From contig NC_065571.1 of assembly GCF_937616625.2 (NCBI RefSeq), positions 10,666,501 through 10,730,500 of the forward strand: a stretch of 64,000 nt of DNA, given 5' to 3'. The DNA is from Mercurialis annua. Its lineage: Eukaryota > Streptophyta > Magnoliopsida > Malpighiales > Euphorbiaceae. This document shows, one piece after another, positions 32,405-43,509 of this stretch. Under the pieces are notes generated by a model. The model had not been told where the DNA came from. It searched no databases and saw nothing but the letters and a program-made list of their open reading frames with translations. Numbering within the stretch: the first letter of the stretch is position 1; each line of letters begins with the position of its first letter. The position numbers and the translations under genes are program-made.

Positions 32405-32580
32405 GGTAACTCGGTCGAACTATCTCGGGACCCGTATCTAGTGAGTAACTCGGTTGAACTATCTCGGGACTTACACCTTGGGATTAAGCAGTGACATGAT
32501 GTAACTCGGTTGAACTATCTCGGGACTATGTCACGTGGTAACGAGTAACTCGGTTGAACTATCTCGGGACCGTACCACTT
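32405..32580 (+). repeat. Four-copy minisatellite inside the solo LTR
   Basis: TAACTCGGTTGAACTATCTC followed by GGGAC recurs four times (starting near 32406, 32444, 32501 and 32546) with variable spacers. One copy has TCGGTCGAAC. It is a subrepeat array of the LTR. Confidence 0.88.
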
Positions 32581-33333
32581 GGATTAAAATAATTTGATGT
32601 AATATGAACGGATACAGTATGAGTAGGATATTTATAGGAAATAGTATGGGTTTAAGATTAAGGTTTCGATCGGATCTTATACTTGATATATATTATGTTC
32701 TATATATATGTTTTGTTTTAAATGCGATGTTATTTTATATAACACCATTAGTAACATGTAAACTCACTCAGCGTTGTCTGACCCCCAACAGTGTTTTATT
32801 TCAGGTGATAGTATTTGAAGAGATGGCTTCCATTCTTGTTCAGGAAGTCTGTAATAATCGAAGTATGTATTGAAGTACGCTTCAATTCGTAGAGCTGCAG
32901 TAGTTAGTAGATGTCAAACTATATTTGATTTTTGTATCGAACGAAGTTCAACTGTTAACTTTGATTTTATCAAATATATATACATGGTTTTATAACACTA
33001 TATTCTTACTATTTAATTTCTTTACCAATTGTCCATGAGTGGAATTGGTTGTGATTATGAATTGAAACAGGGTAGTGCTAGATATGAGATATCGATTGGT
33101 AAGACCCTGGTTTCTACGAATCGTTTTGCATCGGTTTTCGGAAAATGAATATGATATTTTGATATCTAATACTTTATTGTTAAAGAAGTTTTCTGAAAAC
33201 GTGTTATGCATAATTATATATATTTTAATCGCGAAAAATTTATAGTGAATTTAGGCTTTCTACGGGTTTCGGAGCTACAACTCTCATTCCCTAGCGCCGG
33301 TCTCGGCCCTCGATTTTGGGTCGTGACATAAAT

Positions 33334-34590
33334 GACAAAAGAGTGCTAGACAACTTTAAAAATAATTGAAAATTGAATATTTATTATTTTATTTGAATTA
33401 AAAGCTGATCAAAGTAGTTTTGGCGGTTAACATTAGTTAAAATATTTTATTTTAATTTATGTATTTATTTGTTATTATAAAAAGCTATGTAATATTATCA
33501 ATTATTAAAAATAAAATTTATCATTTTTTATCATTTTATATTTCTTTCAATATTTCTAACAGAGCCATAATCCTTATCTTTAAGTTTTTGCTAAAAATTC
33601 TTCCAAAAGAATGTGAGTTGAGTTAAAAACACAAAAATATTCAATATAAAAATGGAAAATATCTTCCGCATACAATACTATCTATTTTTATAATTATCAA
33701 AAGTGATTGTAAAATTATATTAGTTGATGCTGATACTTGCATCAAAAAAAATATATGGAGAAAAATAAGGTTAAGCGAGCGGCCTCCGAATTCTGCTTCA
33801 CTCACTACTACATTTATTAATATAATTAACAGAAATGCTACCTAATTTAATATGTATAATTAATAAAATAAATTGGTATCATATTACGAGTTATGTACAT
33901 AACGTAATTAATATGAAACTAGTATTGAAAAAGCAACCATTTATACCAAACACACTGAAATATATGGACTAAAAAACTGTCATTCTAGCAATCTTATCAT
34001 AATCAATGGAATAATTTTTACAGATGCCTTTTACAATATAAATTCCGATTAAAGAAATGAAGTAGACCGAAAACGAAGTAAATAAAAAAGAAACATAAAA
34101 GTCTTGAAGATGAGTTCTACCTAAATTTAATAAAATATCATGTTATTGTGTGTTTTGAAAATAAGCACATTTTATATTACATAACTAACATTGCTATAAG
34201 CAGATAGCCAATATAAAAATAGGAAATCATAACCAAAATATGTTATCATATTAAATACAATATATCATATATTCACTATTTGCAAATTTAATTAAAGATA
34301 TATAATTTAAAGCTCAGTTAGTATTTATATTTAAATTAAATTTATATATTAAAGTTTAGTTTTAATTTTTTAAGAAGGAAGAATTTTTAACAAATTTACA
34401 TATAACATTTTACCATAACATTTGACATATAGCTCATCAATAATCCATATATTTAAGATAGTCCGATGTTAATTCAAAAACTAGAAGAGGCTATGTTCAG
34501 TTCAGCAAGTAAACCGATGCGAAACCGATCAAATTATAAACCGAATCAAAACTGGCTCAGAACCATGAGAAAGCCGGGTCTATCTCATTG

Positions 34591-34633
<43 letters not shown>

Positions 34634-34960
34634 AACTTATCATACTATATTTAGTTAATTATTAAAATAATTTGTTTTTATATGTTAATCAAATATTTGT
34701 CTTTTTTTGTATTTCTTAATTAGCTATAATTTATAAGTATATTTAATTCTTTGAGGAAAAAAGAGAATTATATTCAATTTTTTTTGTTTGTTTATATATA
34801 ATTTAAATATTTAATTTTTCATATTTATGGATTGAATAGCTTTAATAATTTATAATAGAAATTATTTACGAAATAATTGTTTTTTCCAAAATATTTACAC
34901 CATTTTTGGCTATCTTTCCCTTATTTCCTACGCTACCTATTTTTATAACTTATTAACAAA
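33334..34960. other. A+T-rich spacer with a possible Helitron 3' end
   Basis: No gene. At 33887-33922 a hairpin GTTATGTACATAAC is followed by CTAG and T, a plausible plus-strand Helitron terminus whose 5' end I cannot find. A pure (AT)n microsatellite lies at about 34588-34630. Confidence 0.5.
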
Positions 34961-35039
34961 TTAGTGTTATCTCATTTTAGGTTAAATTTTTACATAACCC
35001 CCTTTTTCCTCTCTCTTGTTTCTCAAAGTTCTCTTTTTT

Positions 35040-35245
35040 TTTCTTTTGATTTTCAGTTTGTCTCTTCCGATTGCTTTTCCGTTCGTCTTCTCCGTTCGCT
35101 GTTCCTTTCGCGCTTCCGTTCGTCTACTTACAATGGATTTTTCGTCGTTTCTGGTCGTTTCTCCGTTCGTCACTTCCGTTCGCGCTAGTCCGTTCGTCTC
35201 TTCCGTTCTCGCTAGCCCGTTTGTCTCTTCCGTTCGCTTTATGAA
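35040..35245 (+). repeat. TTCCGTTCG-rich short-period repeat
   Basis: The word TTCCGTTCG or a one-base variant (CTCCGTTCG, GTCCGTTCG) recurs about ten times, with TCTCTTCCGTTC near-tandem at the right. The patch is pyrimidine- and CpG-rich, unlike its surroundings. The open frames crossing it on both strands look like by-products of low stop density. Confidence 0.7.
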
Positions 35246-35439
35246 TTTCTCGACATCGTTTTTAGATTTGTGTAATTTTTTATATTTTTTATGATGATTT
35301 AAACATTTTGTAAATAAATTATTGTAGATATATAATTTTTTTTTTATAAAATTGTTCTATTATTCATATAATTATTTTGTTTTTTTTTTATTCATAGATT
35401 TGTTTATTACTACTCATTTTGTAAAGAACAAATTGATTT

Positions 35440-35755
35440 ATAATGTATTTGTAGTGATTTTATAATATATTTACGTTATAGTGTATTTTTGGTGTATTTC
35501 TAGTGTATTTCTAGTGTTTTTCGAGATATCTATGTTTTTTGGTGTATTTCTGCCGTTCTTTTAGTATATCTATGGTGCATTTGCAGTGTTTATAGTGTAT
35601 TTGCATTGTTTATTGTGTATTTGCAGTGTTTTTATGGTATAGACCACAAAAACACTACAAGCATGCCATAAATACACTATATATACACAATTCTTACATT
35701 ATAAAAACACCATAAAAACACTATTGTTACACTATAAAAACACAATAAAAAAAAT
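35440..35755. repeat. Inverted repeat of GTGTTTTTATAGTGT-type words
   Basis: The left half (35440-35640) is made of TAGTGTATTT and TAGTGTTTTT variants; the right half (35641-35755) has the complements ACACTATAAAAACAC. The whole can fold into a long irregular hairpin centred near 35645. Confidence 0.65.
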
Positions 35756-35760
35756 TTTAG

Positions 35761-36680
35761 AAAAAATTTTAGAAAAAATTCTATAAAAAAAGAGAATAAA
35801 TTATTAAAATTTAGGGTTGTGCAATCGGTCGGTTCGGTCGAGCGAACCTAAAAACCGAAAACCAAAATTGGGTGAAAACTCAAAACTGAAAAAAGATATT
35901 TGTGAAATTAAAAAAAAATTGTAAATAAAATAAGTCAGAAAAAAAAATCAAATACTTACATGTAAAAGAATAAATAAGTTATCAAAACATATATTTTAGA
36001 AAATTACCACTTTATAATATTATTCACATTTATTTTTAGCTAAATAATATTTTATTTATTATTTGATTTTATATAGATCGAATATTTGTTTTTTCAGAAC
36101 TCCAAACTATTAATTAAATATTTAATTTTATAGTAGGAGTAATTTTATTTACTGTCTGATAATCTCTAAATACTTAATGTTAATTATAATCAAGTGAGAT
36201 CCATATTTTGAAATTTTAATTTTAATATTATATTTATTTTTAATTTTAAATAAAAAATATTATCTTTAAACCGGTCAATACCTGAACTGAAATCAGAACC
36301 AGCTGATTCTGAACCGTTCCAGAGCCGATCAAAGAACAGCTCAAGGCTGGTTATATTTTTATTAAATCATGATCCGGCGGTTCCGAACTGTGGCCACATC
36401 TATCCAGAACTAAAAATTTATAAGTTACAAAAAAAAAAAAAACAGATTCTCACAGCACATCAATTTACAACGTATAAGTATTCAATTTAGAAAACAAAAT
36501 CAATTAGCTAAACGTAATTTATCATTATATACACAGATGGACATAAGGATCGATAACGCATTATATTCAAAAAGAAATATTAACAAATACCAACACGTTA
36601 TGGATGAACAAAAATTAGCAGTTTTATAAGAACTTCCAATTATTAATTCAACTCAATCCTCTGAGAATTCGCACATAATT
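35761..36680. other. A+T-rich spacer
   Basis: No gene seen. Two patches (35819-35850 and 36270-36380) contain CGGTTCGGT / GAACCG words in opposite orientation, which may be arms of a decayed hAT-like element. Confidence 0.4.
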
Positions 36681-36721
36681 TGACTAATTTATATTATTTA
36701 CATCCAATAAATCCAAATCTG

Positions 36722-37403
36722 CTAAATCATAAATGGCGTTGCAGAGAAAGTTGGAATCATCGTGAACTTATTTCGCCTGAAAAATTCAAAATAAATCAGT
36801 TCATTAGTTATATATATAAAAAGATTTCCAAAATATTAAATACATATAAATATACCATGAACATGCATTAAACTTATAATTAAATGTTTTTTCAAGGGTT
36901 ATTTAATTATCTTTAATTAGGTATCTTAAAAATAGTTAAATATGTATTAAACAAGATAAGTAAGGCAAGTCAGCAACCCTAAATTTCGGATATTTCAAGA
37001 AACGAAAACAATAATTATTGACAAAGAAAGCTTACCTATCTTCATTATAGCCAGCGATACTAGCAATATTACGGGACCCGCTTCGACCACCACAACCACC
37101 GCCGCCTTTTCTTTTCACCACCCTCCCCGCCTTCTCCGCCGCCTGCGCCGCCACGGTATCCTCCGATATAGAAGTTAAAGTCGGCTTCCAATCATCAGCC
37201 ACCGCACCAGACGTGGCTCCTACTCTACCCCTCTTTTTTTGTTTACTCTTACATCTCCTCGACACAATTGTCATCAACGCTCGCGTCTCCTCCGAACGCC
37301 TATCGCCGCCGTGAGTTCCGTCAGCTTCGTCGTCGTCCCTGCATGAGGTGCTGCTCGCAGGGGTTGTCGTGCAACACGTCACGAATTCTAATAAAAACTT
37401 CAT
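36722..37403 (-). CDS. Small plant protein of the UCP031279-like family, two exons
   Basis: Complete minus-strand gene coding 140 residues. Exon 1 is 37403-37036 and exon 2 is 36776-36722, spliced GT-AG in phase 2 (GYNEDR joins to RNKFTM). The protein starts MKFLLEFVTCC and ends IPTFSATPFMI, the two conserved ends I associate with a short plant-specific family annotated UCP031279. The middle is rich in R, K, S, G and contains WKPTLTSISED. Function is unknown; relatives are described only as conserved uncharacterised proteins. The second exon is only 55 nt and easily missed. A TATA box lies about 120 bp upstream, and the coding part is much richer in G+C than its surroundings. Confidence 0.8.
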
Positions 37404-37523
37404 GTATTTACTGTAATTTAATAACTGGACAAAAATTCAATGCAAAATTTAACGGAAATTAAAAACAAGATGAAGAAGAAGTGTGGTTGAAGGGTAAGAG
37501 TGGTGGTGGTGAAGCGTGAAGGG

Positions 37524-37531
37524 TTTTTATA
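37524..37531 (-). promoter_or_regulatory. TATA box of the UCP031279-like gene
   Basis: TATAAAAA on the minus strand, about 120 bp upstream of the ATG at 37403, in a CTCCCTATAAAAACCC context. It would place transcription start near 37495. Confidence 0.65.
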
Positions 37532-37539
37532 GGGAGAGT

Positions 37540-38766
37540 TTTGGCGTTATCTTAATGGATGGAATTAGACATGAATTCCTATTTTATTACGGATATGCCA
37601 TTAGTGAATCTTTGGGTGGACCCACCTAGTAAATTGAGACATGACAGGTCGGATTTAACTGCGGATGAGAATTTTACACGAGTTTTACCGAGTAGTAAAA
37701 TCTTTTTTTACTTAGTTTAGATTGTGAGTTATTTATTACCGCCATTTTTATCCATATCTAGTCATAACGGTTTTTAGTTACAGTTTAACCTAACAATAAC
37801 TATATCTTTTCAAAGATTCCAACCTCAATACTGAAGGTTTACAGAAGTTAATTTCTCACTCTAATTAGCTTCGTAGTAGCGTAGAGTTGTACAAAACCTA
37901 ATTTCACCTACAAATTGAACTGAACTGGAATTATAAAAACAGTTTGATTGTTGAAAAAAAATATAATTCGGTTTAATTTGTAGCTTAAATAATCCAAAAA
38001 AAAAAACAAACATGTAGTTCAAAATAAATTTTTTTACCAATTTAACAACATACATATTAATTTCCATCTATATATGACCTAATGATTTAAAAATACCAAA
38101 CGTTTAGTGAAAAGTTTTCATTCTTTCCAAATCTTTAAAACGTTTCGATAATAGGTCATATCGTATTATATCATTTTAAAAATGTTCCAAAAATGTGTTG
38201 ATGCTAATATGTCATTGACGTACTGCCATCTATTTGTCATGTATGAAAAATATAAAGCAAAAGATGCAGATAACGATCCAAAAAGGGCTTAATATTTAGC
38301 AAAAGTTTCTATTATGTCAAAACCTTAAAATGTTTTTCATACATGGTAAATATGTGAAAGTCTACGTTAACGATACATAAGCATTAGCACACTCCTTTTT
38401 ATGTTAGGACATATAATATAATTTTAGACATTATCGAGATGTTTTAAATATTTGGACAAAACGAAAACTTTCAGCAAATGTTTATATATCAGTAGGAGTA
38501 TATAATTTTATATGTAAAACATATTTTTAAAATTTTATTTATAGCAAGGATATTTTATTTTTAAAAAAATTAATATGATTCATATTTAACACATGGATTA
38601 ATTTATAATTAATTTATGAAAATCAAATTATAAATTATTTATTTATTAAATATGAATGGATTTTTACTTTTTAAAAAATCTTAAATTTAGTCTTTATTTC
38701 ATAATTATTCATTGCTTATAAATTAGAAGGAAGAAATTTTCAATAGTTATCTATATCTATGTTATA
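37540..38766. other. Upstream flank of the UCP031279-like gene, A+T-rich
   Basis: No gene seen. 38070-38460 has partly inverted similarity (AAACGTTTAG / CTTAAAATGTTT words), too weak to define an element. Confidence 0.4.
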
Positions 38767-39033
38767 TTACTGAGTCTCATATTTTATAATTGGATACGCA
38801 ATAATAAAGTTCTTGTTGCACGGAGTCATCCCGATAATCTTAAAGAAAAGCATGTGGTATTTGTTGTTTTTGTAGGTGGAATTCATACCGATGATCCAAC
38901 GGTGGTCTCGAAATAACCTCACTGAATCTGGATGCGCTAAAAAAATATGAGTTAATGCACTAGTTTCCGAATCGGTAAGCGTGCAATGCACATAACGACC
39001 CTCCACAGCCATATAATAAAACTGGCTCACCAC
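38767..39033 (-). pseudogene. MULE transposase fragment
   Basis: The minus-strand frame contains IFLAHPDSVRLFRDHRWII followed by GMNSTYKNNKYHMLFFKIIG, which resembles the start of the catalytic domain of plant Mutator-like transposases (MULE/FAR1-like: usually MDCTYKTNRYRMPLL). The expected catalytic D appears as N in GMNSTYK. Only about 88 codons remain, with no start or DNA-binding region, so it is a dead scrap. It lies next to a 9-bp-duplication MITE at 39070. Confidence 0.68.
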
Positions 39034-39069
39034 ATCCTTACCTTCAAAAAATTAACATGGTATTTTTTT

Positions 39070-39445
39070 GGGTATTGGCGAAATAAATCCTAATATTTTA
39101 CTTTTTTAGCGATTTAAGTCTAACGTTTAAAACTTTATGAAACAAATACTAACCTTTTCAATTTTTGCAAATTGTAGCCCAAGTTCTAATTTCAGCTTTT
39201 TGTCATCTTTTTTAGGCTACAAGTTACATAAATGCGAAACGTTGGGATTTTATTTACAAAATATTAAAATATTGAGATTTAATATACTAATAATATGGCT
39301 ACCACATAAGCAAATAATGGCTGGAAAACGGTTTAGATTACAATTGCAAAAATTGAAAAGGTTATGATTTATCTCGCAAGGTTTTAAACATTAGTCTTAA
39401 ATCGCAAAATAAATGAAACGTTAGGATTTGTTTTGCCAATATCTC
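39070..39445. mobile_element. Mutator-like fold-back MITE
   Basis: Left end GGGTATTGGCGAAATAAATC and right end complement GAGATATTGGCAAAACAAATC, with inverted similarity through most of the 376 bp. It is flanked by TATTTTTTT at 39061-39069 and 39446-39454 (perfect 9 bp, though low in complexity). Confidence 0.72.
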
Positions 39446-39454
39446 TATTTTTTT

Positions 39455-41015
39455 TTAATAAATTGATAGGTTGTCAACCATTTTGAAATAAATCAAATTA
39501 AGTTCGCGATCCTTTTTAAAATAAATTAAAAGTTTGGTAATTTTTTTAAAATAAATTAAAATTTGATAATTTTCTTAAAATAAATTTATAGTTCAGTAAT
39601 TTATGAAGTATTTAACCCACTTGTATAGCTAGATTTGTAGCTAGGCTTAGATTAAAGCTTAATATCTTTATTTAGTTGATTAAATTAGGGAAGTTGATTG
39701 TCTTTTTCTATTTAAGAGCCACTAACTTATAAAATAAAAGGAACAAATTGACCATTTTTTCTTTTTATTTTATTTGGTTACCGTTCTTTTATGATTTTCT
39801 GTGGGCAATCTACTCACTGAACCACCATTAGGCTTAAAAAAATGTATTGCAGAATCACTTCGAGATCCTTCTACACCATATATTTAGAACTATCACAATC
39901 TCAAATAGCTGTCCACCAGTTACAAATTTTTTGATCTGTAATAATAAGATGCATGTTATGCAACACATTTTCCTAAGTTATAATATGTTAATTAATTTGT
40001 CTATTTTATAATATTTTGGGATTAGGTAAAAACCAAAATCACAATTTCGTGCACCCTACTTAGTTAGATAAAACATAAAAAAACTACATTTGGATATAAG
40101 AGATGCATACATATAATCATAAGAAGAATTAATATTTTAAAAATTTATCAATTTTACATGTTTTTCAAATTTATCACATCTTTTAAAATGTTATATTATT
40201 AGTTTTTCTTCAAATCAATAAACATGCCATAATTTGGAGAGATAGCACCCATTTTTAGTGTATTTTGTTGAGGTAAAAGTCATTTTTTGCCTATAACCTC
40301 AATTATTACATTGAATTGTAACTTGTATCGACTTGTAAAAAAAAGTATCTAAATATAAAACTCAATAAAATGAAATTGGTCAATTTTTATAATACTAATC
40401 CTTATAAGAACGTACAAGTGTTAAAATAATAATATTGCTACTCTATATCCTTGTTTATGATAAAATTCATGAGGTTGTACAAAATAAAACTCAAACCTAC
40501 TATTTAACCGAACCAAATTAAAAATCAAAATTGAACATTTAATAGTGTTATTTAGATTTAAAAAGAAAAATATGTATTGATTTAATTTGTGAATTCATAA
40601 AAGAACTTAATCATCCAAAAATATCTCGCCTTACTTCAATTTTTTAATTTTCAATTTCAAACAAGTTTCTGTATTAAAGTGGAAACAAATCTAAATGTGT
40701 CTTTCATATTGTTTTATATTCCAATTTGCCATTTATAATCAAAAAATCCAACCATGACGGACATCCAATTTAAATAAGTGGCTACAATTGAAACATAAAA
40801 TTAAAAATTAACTAAATTGATTTTTAGCCCTGTTAGATTTAAAAAAAAAAATCGTTTGTTATTTGAATTATGTATGAAATGAATTTAGAAAAAATAAATA
40901 AATAAATAAACCAATATAAAGTTGATAAATTAATATCTTTTTTTATTCAAACTTGTTAAAAAGCTAGATTTTATATATTCTATTTATGTAAGCATAATGT
41001 AGTCTTTATTTTATA
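39455..41015. other. A+T-rich spacer
   Basis: No gene. Three tandem-like copies of a TTTTTAAAATAAATTAAAA word occur near 39500-39600. No element boundaries found. Confidence 0.4.
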
Positions 41016-41490
41016 CTAGAATCATTCGTAGTGTGACTCGTCAAATAATGATAATTATATTTATTATAAATTAGAATAATAATATTTATATTTATATTTA
41101 GTTAATAATAATAACTATAACTATAAATTGTATTTAAGTGCAAAGTATCAAATAATCATTAAAATGATAATTAATTTGGAATAGAGAATATAAATATAAA
41201 ATAATAATGACAATAAATTACTATTAAACGTAGTTTATCTTAACTAAAATTTTATATAATTAAATAATAATTAGAATAATAATAATTAAATATTTAAAAT
41301 AGTCTATTTTAGTTAGTATTTTAGAGTTTATCTTAACATAGTATTCTAAGTAGTTTATTTTAATTTGTGTTCTAACTCTATAATCTCAATAGTTTTTTAT
41401 TAATAATTATATTTTACAAAATAAAAAAAACATTAACGTAAATATATCTGTCCTCCCTCCTCCATCCGTGCTTTTTATATATGGTATAAA
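41016..41490 (-). mobile_element. Degenerate short Helitron
   Basis: On the minus strand the left part reads TTTATACCATATATAAAAAG then CACGGATGGAGGAGGGAGG, matching the 5' region of the Helitron at 20807-21328 (TCTATACTATATATAAAAGC and a G-rich run). The other end has ACGAGTCACACTACGAATGA followed by CTAG. The terminal TC has decayed to TT and the hairpin is imperfect, so it is an old, non-autonomous copy. Confidence 0.6.
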
Positions 41491-41712
41491 TTAGTTTGGC
41501 TTATATATAGTAGATTTTCTAATGTTTCAAAGTTAAAGAATTTTTATTGAACATCTAGTTTCCATCTTCTTCTTTTTTATCTCTCTACTTTCCTTTTCCA
41601 ATCTAGTTAAACAAACAAAATATAGCGGTATAAAAAAATGGTAAGATCTTTATCAGAGTAAAATAATTAAGTTATAAGAAAATTCGAGAACGAATTTTTA
41701 TAAGGGGAAATT

Positions 41713-42002
41713 ATGTAATACCCCGTATGTCTGACATTTCTTGTTGATATGAATGTTTTTCTAGTACTCCTTCACATAGTGATAATAAGAGTGTTATTCA
41801 GATTTCTCATAACTCGGTCTTTCACTAACGGACCAAGCATATCGAAATTGATCGTCATATTATTCGTCATCACCTTCAGAATGAATCCTCGGCGTTGCCT
41901 TCTCTTTCTTACAGCTTGTAGACGTTTTTTTACCAAATCTTTAACCTCTTCATGTTTTTGCTTTTTGTTTGATAAACTCTCAATTTGTTGTTGTCGTATC
42001 AT
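41713..42002. pseudogene. Retroelement-like remnant
   Basis: 41714-41728 repeats the first 15 bases of the solo LTR (TGTAATACCCCGTAT). On the minus strand 42002-41772 is a 76-residue frame with a basic, helical N-half (KKQKHEEVKDLVKKRLQAVR). I suspect part of an LTR retrotransposon; the match is too short for a firm call. Confidence 0.3.
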
Positions 42003-42528
42003 TAGTTTAAGGGAGAATGTTAAATAGTTAAACTTTATATATCATGTTTATATATTTTTAATAGATGAAAATCAACTACTAGAGTCTTAAATATGGATAT
42101 GTTAGTAGTACAAGCTATTTTTGGATCAATTATAGAAAAGTCTCTAATTAACAGCGGCACCTCAAATGTGTGCCATAACAGATTTTATCTCTTCAAGTAG
42201 TGTAGACTTTCCCTTATTTTAACTTGACATAAATAAACCTTTTGTAATTGTTTGGGATTAAGGACTTTTTATTAGAAACCTGATCTTCATCTTTTTTTGT
42301 ATCTCTTTTCTTTTAATTGTTTCAATATTACATTATTCCTTAAGTTATCATAACTTATGGTATAAATTTTCAAATTTAATTAATCTCGATTTGAATTTGT
42401 TCGTATCTACCTAATCTATATGCGTATAACAATTCAGATGAATTAAGAATCCTTTCCATGATGAATATCAATGAAATAGCAGGTAGGGCACCCAAGATTA
42501 TTCAAGTAAATTAGCATCCTCCTCTTTT

Positions 42529-42960
42529 AATAAATTGAAAAAGTTAACACTGATGGTTCAACTGCGGGTTCACAGGGTTTGGTAGGAGCTGGTGGTGTCA
42601 TTAGAAACTCGAGAGGGTCTCGCCAGAGGTGCTTTCTCTTTTGGCATCGGATCTAATTTTAATAATCTTCCTGGCTATAGATTTGTTTGATGTTATGGTG
42701 TGGTGGGCATTGGTGTTAATCATCAGTTTGGCTCATCTAGTTATGCAGGATGCAATGTTGGATTCTTCAAGTTTTCTCAGCTGGTTAGCTTAAACTTTCG
42801 AAAACTTGGCCAATTTCTTATTGCTTGTTGATTTGATTTTGTTGATCTGGCATTTAATTTGTTCTTAGTTAAAGAACATATTGAGCGGTTTCATTTTTGG
42901 TTGAGGTATGCCTCATCTGTTTTGTAACGTTATTTTGTAAATTTTTCTTTTTATTATTGA
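42529..42960 (+). pseudogene. Decayed LINE 3' end with RNase H fragment
   Basis: Starting near 42538, a plus-strand frame reads KVNTDGSTAGSQGLVGAGG then VIRNSRGS, the start of the RNase H-like domain found at the C-terminus of many plant LINE ORF2 proteins (catalytic D in NTDGS). It breaks down after about 35 codons; a 3' part with TGTAACGTTATTTTGTAA and a short A-rich end near 42970 follows. The intact LINE at 2221 lacks this domain, so this is a different family. Confidence 0.65.
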
Positions 42961-43307
42961 TTGTAGTGAAAAAAATGATGCATACGCTATGAGGATGTCA
43001 AGCTAGTTGAGATGCTCGGGTGCGTTTTTTTGACTTTTCGACTACAATTTAAAAAAAACATCTCATTATATTTGGTTTATTGGATGAAATAGCTATATAT
43101 CATAAAAAATAAAATATCTATTTTTTAAATTTTAAGAGGATTAGTTATTTTATAAAACTACGGAATAGCAATTTCTATTATAATGACGAGTACCCACTGA
43201 ATCTATTCTATGAATCAATGCAATTGAATAACAGTTTTCTTATGATGGCGTAATAAGGCAACAAAGAAAAACAAAACTGGATCAATATAAGAAAACACTA
43301 AAGCTGT

Positions 43308-43497
43308 AACAATGGAGATTGGTCCAAGTGGTAGTAAGCGGTCTGGTATCGCTTAAATAAGGTCTCGGTTTCGAGTCTTATGAATGCAGAAACTCTTTGC
43401 TGCATACTTACCCACTATGTCAGGTGCGCGACACGGGTCAGATCCGGATTAGTCAGGGCGAAGCTCTGGAAACTGGGCAACAAAAACAAACAAACAC
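43308..43497 (+). mobile_element. tRNA-derived SINE
   Basis: About 190 bp. A box A-like TGGTCCAAGTGG (43320-43331) and a box B-like GGTTTCGAGTC (43367-43377) have tRNA-like spacing for an RNA polymerase III internal promoter. The end is ACAAAAACAAACAAAC, an A-rich tail. AAAGCTGT flanks both sides (43300-43307 and 43498-43505), a short target-site duplication. Confidence 0.75.
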
Positions 43498-43509
43498 AAA
43501 GCTGTCTAA

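Larger units (their letters stand above)
29924..33328 (+). mobile_element. Solo LTR of a large LTR retrotransposon
   Basis: A 3405-bp sequence begins TGTAATACCCCGTAT and ends GGGTCGTGACA (TG...CA) and is flanked by a perfect 5-bp duplication TAAAT (29919-29923 and 33329-33333). No gag, protease, reverse transcriptase or integrase frame and no primer-binding site are present inside. This is best read as a solo LTR left by recombination between the two LTRs of a complete element. Such long LTRs are typical of some Ty3/gypsy lineages, but the lineage cannot be named. The strand is given by the TG-to-CA direction of a canonical LTR and is uncertain. Confidence 0.85.

Noticed and set aside
29924..33328. 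Intact LTR retrotransposon
   Set aside because: No coding domain and no second LTR; the 5-bp duplication lies directly at the ends of a single LTR-like sequence.
34964..35294. Ser/Phe-rich open frames over 34964-35294
   Set aside because: They follow the TTCCGTTCG-type repeat and pyrimidine runs; similar frames are open on the other strand.
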